64,000 bases of DNA from contig NZ_BMOU01000001.1 in NCBI RefSeq assembly GCF_014647235.1, positions 1,096,262 through 1,160,261 of the forward strand, written 5' to 3'. A program made the position numbers and the translations under genes. Shown one piece after another: positions 7,652 through 18,935 of the stretch. Position 1 is the first letter of the stretch. Every line of letters begins with the position of its first letter. This DNA comes from Haloarcula pellucida. GTDB taxonomy: Archaea; Halobacteriota; Halobacteria; Halobacteriales; Haloarculaceae. The notes below the pieces were generated by a model. It made no database searches. It was not told where the DNA came from and worked only from the letters and a program-made list of their open reading frames with translations.

Positions 7652-8029
7652 TCAGGACCGGCCGGTCAGGTCGTCGAGTTCGTCGAGGTAGTCATCGCGC
7701 GGTACCTGATACAGCGAGCGGTAGTCGACCTCGCCCGAGGCAAAGCGGTTCGCGAGGTCGACGGCGGCGTCGACTGCGGACGCCCGGTCCTCGAAGGACT
7801 CGGCGTCGCGGTCCACTTCGGGTTCCAGATACAGGGTGACGTACCAGTCATCGCCCGACCGGTCGAGGCCGGGTCGGCGGGTTCGTTTCCCCCGTGTGAG
7901 GTATATCGTCGGGAGACAGGGCGCAGGGAAGTTCTGGCTGTCGAAGACGTCCGGACGGTACGCGAGGATGAGTTTCGCCTCGGTCTCGTTCCAGACCGTC
8001 CAGTCGTCGGCCAGTCCGTCGAGGTCCAT
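7652..8029 (-). CDS. Conserved haloarchaeal protein, DUF5820-like (125 aa)
   Basis: This 125-residue acidic soluble protein begins MDLDGLADDWTVWNETE. The middle is beta-rich (LILAYRPDVFDSQNFP, YLTRGKRTRRPGL, WYVTLYLEPEV) and the end is helical. From memory this is the haloarchaeal family called DUF5820; I am only moderately sure of the number. A good TATA element (ATTTATAA on the minus strand, 8101-8108) lies about 75 bases upstream. No function is known. Confidence 0.75.
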   Translation of the reverse strand: MDLDGLADDWTVWNETEAKLILAYRPDVFDSQNFPAPCLPTIYLTRGKRTRRPGLDRSGDDWYVTLYLEPEVDRDAESFEDRASAVDAAVDLANRFASGEVDYRSLYQVPRDDYLDELDDLTGRS

Positions 8030-8481
8030 ACCGACGGCTTCGTCTCGGCAGGCAATACTCTATCGACTACTGACTCGTCGCCCGCTTTCGGGAGGGGCAC
8101 TTATAAATCGTCTCGGCGCTCACCCTCGTGTGAATCCGTACCTCAGCGATGCCGTCTCCGTATTAGGTCCTCATTCGAGGCGTCGAAAACCCGGCGTTAT
8201 ATGGGTAACGGGAAAAGGTTCTTTATGCTGAAGCACTCATGTGTTAAATAGTATCGGAAACAGTAACCCACTGTCACCCGTTACCACTGGGGTGGGTCCG
8301 TCCCCGCGACCACCCGGCCAGCACACATGGCATGGTACGACTACCGGCCCGCAATAACGGGTCCTACCGCGGCCGCCCGCCTGCACGCACGGAGCGGCAG
8401 TTGGTGGCATCGGTGTACTGAGTCCGACACGCTGGCCCTGCGTGCCCGCGTGCCATCGCGTGCCGAACTCACAGAGATAGC
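8030..8481 (+). promoter_or_regulatory. Long non-coding leader upstream of the prkA operon
   Basis: These 450 bases hold no gene that I believe. A TATA element at 8101-8108 probably serves the minus-strand gene at 7652-8029. A TTTATG box at 8222-8227 would start the prkA operon near 8250, leaving about 230 untranslated bases. Two dyads flank it: GGTAACGGG (8204-8212) pairs with CCCGTTACC (8277-8285), and ACCCAC (8266-8271) pairs with GTGGGT (8292-8297). The two pairings overlap in the loop, which would allow alternative folds. The 88-codon ORF on the minus strand here has an unhalophilic, Cys-rich composition and is rejected. Confidence 0.5.
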
Positions 8482-10554
8482 ATGAGCAAGAACAAAGAGA
8501 CACTGGAAGCGCTGAGCAAGGAGTACCAAGACACGATACCGGCCGATCTCCGGACGACGCGGAGTTTCGACTGGTATCTCGACCAACTGTACGACGAACC
8601 GCGAATCGCCCGCAACGCCCACCAGCGCGTCGCGGACATGTTCGACTACTACGGGACGTCCTACGACGAGGACGCCGGCGTCGTAGAGTACGAGATAGCC
8701 AGCGAAGACCCGCTTCACGACGGCGAGAACACCTTCTACGGCCGCGAGGTCCACGAGGCGATACACGAGTTCGTGAACAAGGTCAAGTCCGGAGCGCGGG
8801 GTCTCGGTCCAGAGAAACGAATCAAGTTACTGCTCGGTCCCGTCGGGTCCGGGAAGTCCGATTTCGACCGACAGGTCCGTCGGTACTTCGAGGACTACAC
8901 CCGCCGCGACGAGGGGCGGATGTACACGTTCCGCTGGACGAACCTCTGTGACGTCATCGGCGATCAGGACCCGGCCGACGACGTGGTCCGGTCGCCGATG
9001 AATCAGGACCCGATGGTGCTGCTGCCACAGGACCAGCGAGACAGGGTCATCGAGGACATCAACGAGGAACTCGACGCCCCCTACACCATCCGGAACGAGC
9101 AGGCGCTCGACCCCGCCTCGGAGTTCTACATGGACCACCTGCTGGCCAACTACGACGACGACCTGCAGGCCGTCTTAGAGAACCACGTCGAAATCGTCCG
9201 GTTCGTCGCCGACGAGAACCAGCGACAGGGTATCGAGACGTTCGAACCCAAAGACAAGAAGAACCAGGACGAGACGGAACTGACCGGCGACGTCAACTAC
9301 TCGAAGATAGCTATCTACGGCGAGAGCGACCCGCGAGCGTTCGACTACTCCGGGGCGTTCTGTAACGCCAACCGCGGCATCTTCTCCGGCGAGGAACTGC
9401 TGAAACTCCAGCGCGAGTTCCTCTATGACTTCCTGCACGCCAGTCAGGAACAGACGATCAAACCGAAGAACAACCCGCGTATCGACATCGACCAGGTCAT
9501 CGTCGGCCGGACGAACATGCCCGAGTACCGGGACAAGAAGGGCGACGAGAAGATGGAGGCGTTCAACGACCGGACGAAACGCATCGACTTCCCGTACGTC
9601 CTCCAGTACGAGGAAGAGGCCAAGATATACAACAAGATGCTCCGGAACGCGGACTTACCGGACATCCACGTCGAACCGCACACGCTGGAGATGGCCGGCC
9701 TATTCGGCGTCCTCACCCGCATCGAGGAACCCGACACGGAGTCGGTCGACCTCGTCCAGAAGGCCAAAGCCTACAACGGCGAGATAGACGAGGCCGACGA
9801 CATCGACGTGAAGAAGCTCCGCGACGAGGCCGCCACCACCGCCGACATCGGCGAAGGGATGGACGGCGTCTCCCCGCGGTTCATCGGCGACGAGATCGCC
9901 GAGGCCATCATGGACTCGATGCACCGCGACAGGCAGTTCCTCTCGCCGCTGACGACGTTCAACCACCTCGAAGGCAACTTAGAGAACCACGGTTCCATCG
10001 ACGAGGAGTCCTTCGACCAGTACTACCGCTTCCTCGAACTCGTCCGCGAAGAGTACAAGGAACGGGCCATCGAGGACGTGCGCCACGCGCTGGCCTACGA
10101 CATGGACGAGATCCAGCGACAGGGCGAGAAGTACATGGACCACGTCATGGCCTACATCGACGACGACACCGTCGAGGACGAACTGACGGGCCGCGAGCAG
10201 GAACCGGACGAGCAGTTCCTCCGCTCCGTCGAGGAGAAACTCAACCTGCCCGAAGACCGAAAAGACGACTTCCGGCAGGAAGTGTCGAACTGGGTCTCAC
10301 GGAGAGCACGCGAGGGCGATACGTTCAACCCGCAGGACAACGACCGCTTGCGCCGCGCCTTAGAGCGCAAACTCTGGGAAGACAAGAAACACAACATCAA
10401 CTTCTCGGCGCTGGTGTCCTCCGGCGAGATGGACGACGACGAGCGCAATCAGTGGATAGACGCCCTGATCGAGCAGGACTACTCCGAAGAAGGTGCCCGT
10501 GAAGTGCTCGAGTTCGCCGGCGCGGAGGTCGCTAAAAGCGAGATGGAGGACTAG
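8482..10554 (+). CDS. prkA: PrkA family serine protein kinase / AAA ATPase (first copy)
   Basis: This 690-residue protein carries a PrkA-type AAA module. The Walker A motif GPVGSGKS is at residues 119-126, after the conserved RLLLGP-type strand, and an Arg- and Asp-rich core follows. The C-terminal third corresponds to the PrkA kinase domain seen in bacterial PrkA/YeaG. Bacterial homologues phosphorylate serine/threonine substrates, and some also act as Lon-like ATPases, in stress and sporulation. The next gene encodes a second copy directly abutting (stop 10554, start 10555). Residues 255-270 are a charged insert (PKDKKNQDETELTGD) that may be specific to this copy. Confidence 0.93.
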   Translation: MSKNKETLEALSKEYQDTIPADLRTTRSFDWYLDQLYDEPRIARNAHQRVADMFDYYGTSYDEDAGVVEYEIASEDPLHDGENTFYGREVHEAIHEFVNKVKSGARGLGPEKRIKLLLGPVGSGKSDFDRQVRRYFEDYTRRDEGRMYTFRWTNLCDVIGDQDPADDVVRSPMNQDPMVLLPQDQRDRVIEDINEELDAPYTIRNEQALDPASEFYMDHLLANYDDDLQAVLENHVEIVRFVADENQRQGIETFEPKDKKNQDETELTGDVNYSKIAIYGESDPRAFDYSGAFCNANRGIFSGEELLKLQREFLYDFLHASQEQTIKPKNNPRIDIDQVIVGRTNMPEYRDKKGDEKMEAFNDRTKRIDFPYVLQYEEEAKIYNKMLRNADLPDIHVEPHTLEMAGLFGVLTRIEEPDTESVDLVQKAKAYNGEIDEADDIDVKKLRDEAATTADIGEGMDGVSPRFIGDEIAEAIMDSMHRDRQFLSPLTTFNHLEGNLENHGSIDEESFDQYYRFLELVREEYKERAIEDVRHALAYDMDEIQRQGEKYMDHVMAYIDDDTVEDELTGREQEPDEQFLRSVEEKLNLPEDRKDDFRQEVSNWVSRRAREGDTFNPQDNDRLRRALERKLWEDKKHNINFSALVSSGEMDDDERNQWIDALIEQDYSEEGAREVLEFAGAEVAKSEMED

Positions 10555-12837
10555 ATGAGCGGCGAGGAGTACATCGGCCGGGCGGACGACTCGCTTGACG
10601 CCACCTACGAGGCGCCGATGAGCCTCGCCGAGTACGTCGACACCGTCCTCGAGACGCCCGGGATAGCCGCACACGCCTCGAAGTACATGCTCGCAGCCAT
10701 CGAGGCGGCGGGCACGCGCACCGTCATCGAGGAAGGCGAGGAGAAAGAGCGCTACCGCTTCTTCGACGACCCGTACAACGACGGGGAACACGCCATCCTC
10801 GGTAATACGGAGGTGCTGAACGCCTTCGTCGACGACCTGCGCTCTATCGCCGCGGGGCGCGGGAAAGACGAGAAGATAGTCTGGCTCGAAGGCCCGACGG
10901 CGACGGGCAAGTCCGAACTGAAGCGGTGTCTCATCAACGGCCTCCGGGAGTACTCGAAGACGCCCGAAGGCCGGCGATACACCGTCGAGTGGAACGTCGC
11001 CGGCGCGGGCGGGAGCGACAGCGCCCTGACCTACGGCGACGCACCGGTCGAAGACGAGGACGACTGGTACGAGAGTCCGGTGCAGGTACACCCGCTTACG
11101 GTGTTCCCGGCGGACGTCCGCACCGACCTGCTGGCCGAAATCAACGAGCGGCTGGACGATCACATCGATATTCACGTCGACGGCGAACTGGACCCGTTCT
11201 CCAGAGAGGCCTACGACTACCTCGAAGAGCAGTACCGACGGCAGGGCACCGAGGACCTGTTCTCGGCGGTCACCGACCCCGCTCACCTCCGGGTGAAAAA
11301 CTTCGTCGTCGACGTGGGACACGGCATCGGCGTCCTCCACTCCGAGGACGAGGGGACGCCCAAGGAGCGACTGGTCGGGTCGTGGATGCACGGCATGCTC
11401 CGCGAACTGGACTCTCGGGGTCGGAAGAACCCGCAGGCGTTCTCCTACGACGGCGTCCTCTCGCAGGGCAACGGCCTACTGACGGTGGTCGAAGACGCCG
11501 CACAGCACGCCGACCTGCTCCAGAAACTGCTGAACGTCCCCGACGAGAGTCGCGTCAAACTGGACAAGGGCATCGGGATGGACGTCGATACGCAACTGGT
11601 CATCATCTCGAACCCCGATTTGGAGGCACAGTTGAACCAGCACGCCGACCGAGAGGGACAGGACCCGCTGAAGGCGCTGAAACGTCGGCTGGACAAACAC
11701 GAGTTCACGTACCTGACGAACCTCTCGCTTGAGGCCCAACTGCTCCGGCGGGAACTGACCAACGAGACGACTGTCTGGGACCCCGATTCGTGGGAGGAAC
11801 TGGAGACGTGGATCCAGGAGCCAGTGACCGTCTCGGTCCGTGACGACGTGGCGTCGGCGACGGACAAGGAACTCGCGCCACACACTATCGAGGCCGCCGC
11901 GCTGTACGCCGTCGCCTCGCGACTCGACGCCTCGAACGTCCCGAACGGACTGGACCTCGTCGACAAAGCGCTCCTGTTCGACCGGGGCTACCTGATGGAG
12001 GGCGACGAGCGAATCGACATCGACGACTACGACTTAGAGACGACGGACCACGACGGGGACCACGGCATCCCCGTGACCTACGTCCGTGACGTGGTCGCGG
12101 ACCTCCTCCACGAGACCCAGGACCGCCACCACCCGGACCTGCCCGTCGAACACGTCATCATGCCCCGAGACGTGCTGAACGCCGTCGCCGAGGGGATGGG
12201 CGACGCCCCGGTGTTCTCGGCGGCGGAAGCCACCGAGTACGAGGAGCGCGTCGTCCCGGTGAAGAATCATATCTTCGGCGAACAGGAGCGAGACGTGTTA
12301 GACGCGATGATGCGGGACAAGCGCGTCGACGAGGCCACCGTCGAAGAGTACATCGAACACGTCTACGCGTGGGCCTCCGACGACCAGATAGAGAACGAAC
12401 GCGGCGAGTACGTCGACCCGGACCCGCTGAAGATGAAGGTGTTCGAGATAGAGCACCTCGGCCGGTTCGACGAGGAGAACTACGACGACAACGACCCCGA
12501 CGAGGCCGTCGAGGCGTTCCGCACCGACAAGATAATCACGGCGCTGAACCGCCACGCGTGGCAGCGCCGCGACGAGGAGTTCCGCGTCGGCGACGTCTCC
12601 CCGAAGGAGATTCCGGTCATCAAGACCGTCCTCGGGAGCCACGACTGGGACGACGTCAAGCGGACGTTCGAGGACTTCGATCCCCGACAGTGGGACGAAC
12701 CGCCGTCGGGGACCGAGACGGCTCGACTCAAGCAGATGACTATCGAGAACATGGTCGACATGCACGGCTACAGCGAGGCCGCCGCCGAACTGACCAGCCG
12801 GCACGTCATGAATCAGGTGAGTTACCGATGGGACTGA
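10555..12837 (+). CDS. PrkA family serine protein kinase / AAA ATPase (second copy)
   Basis: This 760-residue paralogue of the preceding gene is divergent in sequence but has the same layout. The Walker A motif is GPTATGKS (residues 113-120), followed by a long AAA core and the PrkA C-terminal domain. It is about 70 residues longer than copy one. Two non-identical copies in one operon suggest a hetero-oligomeric ring or one catalytic and one regulatory subunit; that is inference. The ATG follows the upstream stop with no gap, and the last ten bases overlap the DUF444 gene start, so translation is coupled on both sides. Confidence 0.93.
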   Translation: MSGEEYIGRADDSLDATYEAPMSLAEYVDTVLETPGIAAHASKYMLAAIEAAGTRTVIEEGEEKERYRFFDDPYNDGEHAILGNTEVLNAFVDDLRSIAAGRGKDEKIVWLEGPTATGKSELKRCLINGLREYSKTPEGRRYTVEWNVAGAGGSDSALTYGDAPVEDEDDWYESPVQVHPLTVFPADVRTDLLAEINERLDDHIDIHVDGELDPFSREAYDYLEEQYRRQGTEDLFSAVTDPAHLRVKNFVVDVGHGIGVLHSEDEGTPKERLVGSWMHGMLRELDSRGRKNPQAFSYDGVLSQGNGLLTVVEDAAQHADLLQKLLNVPDESRVKLDKGIGMDVDTQLVIISNPDLEAQLNQHADREGQDPLKALKRRLDKHEFTYLTNLSLEAQLLRRELTNETTVWDPDSWEELETWIQEPVTVSVRDDVASATDKELAPHTIEAAALYAVASRLDASNVPNGLDLVDKALLFDRGYLMEGDERIDIDDYDLETTDHDGDHGIPVTYVRDVVADLLHETQDRHHPDLPVEHVIMPRDVLNAVAEGMGDAPVFSAAEATEYEERVVPVKNHIFGEQERDVLDAMMRDKRVDEATVEEYIEHVYAWASDDQIENERGEYVDPDPLKMKVFEIEHLGRFDEENYDDNDPDEAVEAFRTDKIITALNRHAWQRRDEEFRVGDVSPKEIPVIKTVLGSHDWDDVKRTFEDFDPRQWDEPPSGTETARLKQMTIENMVDMHGYSEAAAELTSRHVMNQVSYRWD

Positions 12838-14144
12838 AAGACGACCTCGAACGGTACCGTGAGGTGGGCGAGGACCGCCGGCAGGACCTCGCCGAGTTCA
12901 TCCAGTACGGCGATTTGGGGCAGTCCCGCGGCGACGAAGTGCGCATCCCCATCAAAATCGTCGACCTCCCGGAGTTCGCCTACGACCAGCGCGACAAGGG
13001 CGGCGTCGGGCAGGGTGACGGTGCCGAACCGGGCGACCCGGTCGGCCAACCACAGCCCCAGCCGGGCGACGACGGCGACGAGGACGGCGACCCCGGCGAG
13101 GAGGGCGGCGAACACGAGTACTACGAGATGGACCCCGAGGAGTTCGCGAAGGAACTCGACGAGCAACTCGGACTGGACCTCGAACCGAAGGGCAAGAAGG
13201 TCATCGAGGAGAAGGAGGGTGACTTCACCGACATCACCCGAACCGGCCCCTCCTCGACGCTGGACTTCGAACGCCTGTTCAAGAAGGGGCTGAAGCGAAA
13301 GCTCGCGATGGACTTCGACGAGGACTACGTCCGCGAGGCGCTGAAAGTCGACGGCTGGGGGCCGGCGACGGTGTTCGAGTGGGCCCGCGGAAAGAACATC
13401 CCCGTCTCGAAGGCGTGGATAGAGGACGCCTACGAGGACGTCCCGTCGAGCGAACGGGGGGCGTGGGACACCATCGAGGAGATGGAGGCCAACGTCGAGG
13501 AAGAGGACGCTCCCACGCGCATCCGACGCGAGGGCGTCGACGAGATTCCGTTCCGCCGGGAGGACGAGCGCTATCGCTACCCCGAAATCGTCGAGGAGCG
13601 CGAGAAGAACGTCGTCGTGGTCAACATCCGCGACGTCTCCGGGTCGATGCGCCAGAAGAAGCGCGAACTCGTCGAACGGACGTTCACGCCGCTGGACTGG
13701 TACCTCCAAGGGAAGTACGACAACGCCGAGTTCGTCTACATCGCCCACGACGCCGACGCGTGGGAGGTCGAACGCGAGGAGTTCTTCGGCATCCGCTCGG
13801 GCGGCGGGACGCGCATCTCCAGTGCGTACGAACTCGCCGCACAGCGACTCGAAGCGGAGTACCCGTGGAGCGAGTGGAACCGCTACGTGTTCGCGGCGGG
13901 CGACAGCGAGAACTCCTCGAACGACACCGAGGAGAAGGTCATCCCGCTGATGGAGCAGATTCCCGCGAACCTCCACGCCTACGTGGAGACCCAACCGAGC
14001 GGGAACGCGATCAACGCCACCCACGCCGAGGAAGTCGAGCGGACGTTCCGCGACAGCGACAACGTCGCCGTCGCCTACGTCTCCTCGCCGGGGGACGTGG
14101 TCGAGGCCATCTACGAGATACTGAGTACGGAGGACAACGGATGA
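12828..14144 (+). CDS. DUF444 (YeaH/YhbH-like) vWA-domain protein
   Basis: This 438-residue protein of the YeaH family has a charged N-terminal region with a Gly/Asp/Glu/Pro-rich low-complexity stretch (about residues 58-100), then a von Willebrand A-like fold. Its metal-ion-dependent adhesion site shows as DVSGS (residues 269-273) with a later [10 protein letters not shown] loop. In bacteria yeaH lies between the prkA kinase and spoVR genes and is thought to work with PrkA. I chose the start at 12828 because [21 protein letters not shown] is the family's N-terminus. It overlaps the prkA2 stop by ten bases. Confidence 0.92.
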   Translation: MGLKDDLERYREVGEDRRQDLAEFIQYGDLGQSRGDEVRIPIKIVDLPEFAYDQRDKGGVGQGDGAEPGDPVGQPQPQPGDDGDEDGDPGEEGGEHEYYEMDPEEFAKELDEQLGLDLEPKGKKVIEEKEGDFTDITRTGPSSTLDFERLFKKGLKRKLAMDFDEDYVREALKVDGWGPATVFEWARGKNIPVSKAWIEDAYEDVPSSERGAWDTIEEMEANVEEEDAPTRIRREGVDEIPFRREDERYRYPEIVEEREKNVVVVNIRDVSGSMRQKKRELVERTFTPLDWYLQGKYDNAEFVYIAHDADAWEVEREEFFGIRSGGGTRISSAYELAAQRLEAEYPWSEWNRYVFAAGDSENSSNDTEEKVIPLMEQIPANLHAYVETQPSGNAINATHAEEVERTFRDSDNVAVAYVSSPGDVVEAIYEILSTEDNG

Positions 14145-16174
14145 GCACCGACGACAGATTCGCCAAACAACGCATCGCCGACGACCTCGAAGAACCGGTT
14201 CAGGAGGCGGGCAAACTCGCTCGTCGACTGGGCCTCACACCGTACCCGGTGAACTACTGGGTCGTCGACTACGACGAGATGAACGAACTCATCGCCTACG
14301 GCGGGTTCCAGCAGCGGTACCCGCACTGGCGCTGGGGGATGCAGTACGACCGCCAGCAGAAGCAGGGCCAGTTCCTCGGCGGGAAGGCCTTCGAAATCGT
14401 CAACAACGACGACCCGTCCCACGCCTTCCTACAGGAGTCGAACACGCTGGCCGACCAGAAGGCGGTCATCACGCACGTCGAGGCCCACGCCGACTTCTTC
14501 GCGAACAACAAGTGGTTCAAGATGTTCAGCGACGGCGCACCCCGGTCGGCGGACGGAGAAGGCCGGGACAGAGGCCCGGACGCCGCCGGTATGTTGGCCC
14601 GACACGCCGACGCCATCCGGGAGTACATGCAGGACCCCGAGATAGAGCGCGGGGCCGTCGAACGGTTCGTCGACCACGTCCTCTGTCTGGAGGACAACAT
14701 CGACCAACATCAGCCGTACAGTCCGGTCGAGACGGCCGAGGAACACTTCGAGGACATCGAGGGCGTCGACGTCACCGAGCAACTGGACGAACTGGACCTC
14801 TCCGAGGAGGTCAGGCGGCAGGTGTTCGACGACGAGTGGTTGGACGCACAGGACGACGACGGCGAGGGCGTCTCCTTCCCGGCCGAACCCGACAAGGACG
14901 TCCTCGGGTTCCTCAGGAAGCACGGGATGGCCTACGACGAGGACGCCGGCAAGGCCGTCGAGATGACCGACTGGCAGAAGGACGTCCTGGAGATGTTGCG
15001 CCGCGAGGCGTACTACTTCGCCCCACAGAAGATGACGAAGGTGATGAACGAGGGGTGGGCGGCCTACTGGGAGTCGCTGATGATGACCGGCGAACGCTTC
15101 GCCGGCGACGACGAATTCGTCCTCTACGCCGACCACATGGCGCAGGTGCTGGGGTCGCCGGGGCTGAACCCGTACAAACTCGGCATGGAGATATGGGAGT
15201 ACGTCGAGAACACCGAGAACCGCCGGGAAGTGGTCGAGCGGTTGCTCCGCGTCGACGGCGTCACGTGGCGGACGTTCGGCGACGTCGTGGACTTCACAGA
15301 GGTACAAGAGCACCTCGAACCGCCCGCGTGGCTCCGCGACGTGGCCGGCCACCTCGACGAACTCGACCCCGAGGACCCGCGCGTGGACGCCGAGGGCCTC
15401 GAAGCGGCCCGCGACGGCGAGTTCGACGTCGACCGCTACCCGTGGAAGGTCCTGACCTACGAGGGGCTGGCCCAGCGACACTACTCGCTCCTGAAGCCCC
15501 AGTATCGCGGGTTCGTCTCGCGGGTCGGACAGGAGGGACTGGAGCGCGTCTCCCGCTACATGTTCGACGACGCGCGCTACGACAGCATCGAGGAAGCGCT
15601 GGCCGACGTCGAGTACACCCGCGGCTGGGAGCGGATGCGCGAGATTCGCGAGAGCCACAACGACGTGACGTTCTTAGACGAGTTCCTCACGCAGGAGTTC
15701 GTCGACGACAACGACTACTTCACCTACGAGTACACCCACGCCTCCGGCGACTACCGGGTCACCTCGACGGACCACGCCGACGTCAAGAAGAAGTTGATGC
15801 TGAACTTCACGAACTTCGGCAAACCGACCGTCGTCGTCGAGGACGGCAACTACCAGAACCGCAACGAACTGCTCTTGACCCACCAGTACAACGGCGTGAT
15901 GCTCGACCGGAGTCAAGCGACGGCGGTCCTAAAGCGCGTCTTCGAACTCTGGGGGCGGCCGGTGAACCTGCTGACCATCACCAAGGAGTTCGACGACCAC
16001 GACATCGAGGTCGCGAAGCGCCGCGACCGCGAACCCGAACCGGAGGAGGTCGGCAAGCGACTACGCTACGACGGCGACGAAGTCACCATCGAGGACGTCC
16101 CGTGGAGCGACGTCGAACACCTCGCGGCGACGGACATCGACTACAACACCAAGCCCGACGAGTGGCTTGCCTGA
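14141..16174 (+). CDS. SpoVR family protein
   Basis: This 677-residue SpoVR-like protein is longer than bacterial SpoVR/YcgB (about 500). The family core is obvious, for instance [33 protein letters not shown] and [15 protein letters not shown], with paired histidines and tryptophans that probably form a metal or substrate site. The role is unknown; the family was named for spore cortex defects, which archaea do not have. It is the last gene of the prkA-prkA-DUF444-spoVR operon, its ATG overlapping the DUF444 stop as ATGA. Extra acidic segments (about residues 190-270) explain the length. Confidence 0.93.
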   Translation: MSTDDRFAKQRIADDLEEPVQEAGKLARRLGLTPYPVNYWVVDYDEMNELIAYGGFQQRYPHWRWGMQYDRQQKQGQFLGGKAFEIVNNDDPSHAFLQESNTLADQKAVITHVEAHADFFANNKWFKMFSDGAPRSADGEGRDRGPDAAGMLARHADAIREYMQDPEIERGAVERFVDHVLCLEDNIDQHQPYSPVETAEEHFEDIEGVDVTEQLDELDLSEEVRRQVFDDEWLDAQDDDGEGVSFPAEPDKDVLGFLRKHGMAYDEDAGKAVEMTDWQKDVLEMLRREAYYFAPQKMTKVMNEGWAAYWESLMMTGERFAGDDEFVLYADHMAQVLGSPGLNPYKLGMEIWEYVENTENRREVVERLLRVDGVTWRTFGDVVDFTEVQEHLEPPAWLRDVAGHLDELDPEDPRVDAEGLEAARDGEFDVDRYPWKVLTYEGLAQRHYSLLKPQYRGFVSRVGQEGLERVSRYMFDDARYDSIEEALADVEYTRGWERMREIRESHNDVTFLDEFLTQEFVDDNDYFTYEYTHASGDYRVTSTDHADVKKKLMLNFTNFGKPTVVVEDGNYQNRNELLLTHQYNGVMLDRSQATAVLKRVFELWGRPVNLLTITKEFDDHDIEVAKRRDREPEPEEVGKRLRYDGDEVTIEDVPWSDVEHLAATDIDYNTKPDEWLA

Positions 16175-16260
16175 GCGCTTTTTGCCCGCTTTCACCGGTC
16201 GCTCAAACCACCGTCGAACCGTCCAGAAGATATGTGCCCGTCTCGGCAGGATCGGGGTAT

Positions 16261-17525
16261 ATGCCCTCTCGACGCGCGTTTCTCGCACTCACGGCGGCCA
16301 CCGGCGTAGCCGGATGCCTGACCGACGGCGACCGAAATCCTGCGGGTGACGGAACCGGGTCGTCGAACGCCACCGACGACTCGGGGGCGTCGACCGACGG
16401 GACAGAGGCGTACGCGGACGCCGACCACGTCGCGTGGACCCGGTCGCTCCCCGCACGGTGGTGAACCCACCGACGCCGACCGGCGACAGCCTGTACGTCG
16501 GGACCGACGCCGGGACGCTTTCCGCGCTGTCCTCCTCGGACGGGAACCGACAGTGGACCTACGACGCCGGACGGGAGATTCAGGACTCGGCGGTCGGCGG
16601 CGGAATAGTGCTGGCCGTCGCGGGTGGCGACGGCCTCAACTCGGCACAGCGGCTCCACGCCGTCGACGCCGGGACAGGAAAGAAACGATGGGACTTCTCG
16701 CCGACCGACTGGTGGCTCGACGTCCTCGCCGTCACAGACGACACCGCGTACGTGGCGACCACCGACGACCACGTCCAGTCCTCGGGCGAGACGCTGTACG
16801 CGCTCTCGCTCGCCGACGGGACCGAACGGTGGGCCGTCGAAATCGGCGACCCGAGCGGCGGCCTCGTCACCGACGAGCGAGTGTACGTCCCGGCCTACGG
16901 CGTCCTCGACGTGTTCGGCACCGACGGGACTCGGGCGTGGGCGTACTCCGTCCCGGAATATCAGTACCGGACGCTCTCTGTGGTGGGCGACACCGTCGCC
17001 CTCGTAAGCGCCGCGGACCCGCGCGAACCGACGGTCCACGGTATCGACGCCGCGACGGGCGCGCAGGCGTGGACCTTCGACGAGTGGAACGCCTACACGA
17101 CACAGGCCGTGGGCGACCAGTTGCTCGTCGGCGGCGACGCCGTCGCGAGTCTCGACCCGGCGACCGGCGAGGTCGAGTGGCGCGCCGACGTGAGCGCGAC
17201 CGTCTACGACGCCCCGGTTGCCGACGGCACGCTGTACGTCGTCAACGAGGAGGCGGCCGCTATCTCGCTGTCCGACGGAGAGATTGCGTGGCGGACACCG
17301 GTGGACGCGTACCTGGCCCGGCCGTCCGGTCTGCTCGACGGTCAGTTGGTGATACAGCGTTCGGAGAGCGAGGACGACCGGGACCGGCACGTCCTCGCAC
17401 TCGACGCCGACACGGGCGAGACGGCGTGGTCGTTCGCCGCCGAATCGCGACTCACACGGCTCGTCGTCGGTGACTCGCTCGCGTTCGCCGGCGAGGACGG
17501 GACGGTCATCGGCGTCACGCCCTGA
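16261..17525 (+). pseudogene. Tat lipoprotein with PQQ-type beta-propeller, broken by a frameshift
   Basis: The frame from ATG 16261 encodes a Tat lipoprotein signal (SRRAFLAL, then VAGC with the lipobox cysteine at residue 19) and a Ser/Thr/Asp-rich linker, then hits TGA at 16462-16464. The propeller continues in another frame from about 16445 to 17525. It has PQQ-like blades with repeats of the type GDSLYVGTDAGTL, VDAGTGKKRW and LDPATGEVEWRA. Adding one C to the CCCC run at 16449-16452 fuses both parts into a single protein of about 421 residues (SLPRTVVNPPTP). This is either a real one-base deletion or a sequencing error. An intact homologue would be a membrane-anchored extracellular protein. 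Confidence 0.85.
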
Positions 17526-17573
17526 CCACCGGCGAAGGGAAACCCGTTTTTCCGCCCGTCACGTTGACCGGGT

Positions 17574-18842
17574 ATGAACGTACGCAGTGTCGCCGACCTC
17601 GGCCCCGACGAGCGCTCGGCCCTGTTCGAGAGGGACGCCGGCGTCGACGCGGTCAGGGACGACGTCCGGGACATCGTCTCGCAGGTCCGCGAAGAGGGCG
17701 ACGTCGCCCTCCGCCGCTTCGCCAGCGAGTTCGACGACGTGGAAGTCGGCAACGTCGACATCACCGACGCCGCCGAACGCGCCTACGAGGCGATAGACGA
17801 CGACGTGCGCGCGGCCATCGAGGACGCCGCCGAGAACATCCGGGCGTTCCACGAGCGACAGGTGCCCGAAGACTGGCGCGAGGACTTCGACGGGCGGGAA
17901 CTCGGTCGGCGGTTCCGACCGCTCGACAGCGCCGGCGTCTACGCCCCCGGCGGCACCGCGGCCTACCCCTCCAGCGCGCTTATGGGCGTCGTCCCCGCGA
18001 AGGTCGCGGGCGTCGAACACGTCGCCGTCGCGACGCCACCCGCCGAGGAGGTGAACCCCGTCACGCTGGCGGCCATCCACGTCGCCGGCGCGGACGCCGT
18101 CTATCAGGTCGGCGGCGCACAGGCTATCGCCGCCCTCGCCTACGGCACCGAGACGGTGACCGCGACGGACATCGTCGTCGGCCCGGGCAACCGCTGGGTC
18201 ACGGCCGCGAAGGCCGAGGTGCGCGGCGACGTGGCCATCGACTTCCTCGCCGGGCCCTCGGAAATCATGGTCGTCGCCGACGGCGAGGCCGACCCGGAAC
18301 TGGTCGCCTCTGATCTCGTCGCACAGGCCGAACACGACGAGAACGCCTCCGTCGTCGCCGTCACCGACGACGCCGACCTCGCCGAGAGCGTCGCCGAAGC
18401 CGTCGAGGAACAGGCGAGCGAACGGGACCGCGAGTCCGTGATTCGGGGCGCACTGGACAACGACGCCTCCGGCGTCTTCCTCGCCCGGTCGATGAGCGAG
18501 GGGGTGCTGTTCGCCGAGGAGTACGCCGCCGAACACCTCTCGATACAGGCCGACGACGACGAGGCGCTGCTGGACCGGATTCCGTCCGCCGGGTCGGTCT
18601 TCCTCGGCCCGTACAGCCCCGTGGCGGCCGGTGACTACGCCGCCGGGACGAACCACGTCCTCCCGACCGGCGGGGCCGCACGCGTCACTGGCGGCCTCTC
18701 CGTGGACACGTTCGTCCGGTCGACGACCGTCCAGCGCCTCTCCGAGGACTCGTTGGGAGACCTCAGCCAGACGATCACGACGCTCGCGGAGGCCGAAGGG
18801 CTGGAAGCCCACGCCGAGAGCGTGCGGAAGCGGTTCGAATAG
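17574..18842 (+). CDS. hisD: Histidinol dehydrogenase
   Basis: HisD catalyses the last two steps of histidine synthesis, oxidising histidinol to histidine with two NAD+ and one zinc. The 422-residue protein shows YAPGGTAAYPSSALMGVVPAKVAGV, VGGAQAIAALAYGTET, the GPGNRWVTAAK nucleotide loop and IDFLAGPSEIMV. AQAEHDENA (zinc-ligand Gln and His) and, near the end, EHLSIQ supply the remaining motifs. Length and order match the family. It stands alone 48 bases after the broken propeller gene; no other his genes are visible in the window. Confidence 0.97.
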   Translation: MNVRSVADLGPDERSALFERDAGVDAVRDDVRDIVSQVREEGDVALRRFASEFDDVEVGNVDITDAAERAYEAIDDDVRAAIEDAAENIRAFHERQVPEDWREDFDGRELGRRFRPLDSAGVYAPGGTAAYPSSALMGVVPAKVAGVEHVAVATPPAEEVNPVTLAAIHVAGADAVYQVGGAQAIAALAYGTETVTATDIVVGPGNRWVTAAKAEVRGDVAIDFLAGPSEIMVVADGEADPELVASDLVAQAEHDENASVVAVTDDADLAESVAEAVEEQASERDRESVIRGALDNDASGVFLARSMSEGVLFAEEYAAEHLSIQADDDEALLDRIPSAGSVFLGPYSPVAAGDYAAGTNHVLPTGGAARVTGGLSVDTFVRSTTVQRLSEDSLGDLSQTITTLAEAEGLEAHAESVRKRFE

Positions 18843-18935
18843 CGAGGGGCGCGCAGACGCGGCCCTCGGTGGAACGGCGACCGAAGAGAGCCGTGGCGCG
18901 TAGCGAACCCCGACGTGGGGTGCGAAGCGGCGTCA

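Noticed and set aside
8237-8503. 88-codon minus-strand ORF in the prkA leader
   Set aside because: Cys-rich, poor in acidic residues, no start signals.
12822-14024. 400-codon ORF antisense to the DUF444 gene
   Set aside because: Overlaps a well-recognised gene fully; Val/Arg/Leu-rich shadow composition.
14429-15658. 409-codon ORF antisense to spoVR
   Set aside because: Shadow of the spoVR frame with no motifs.
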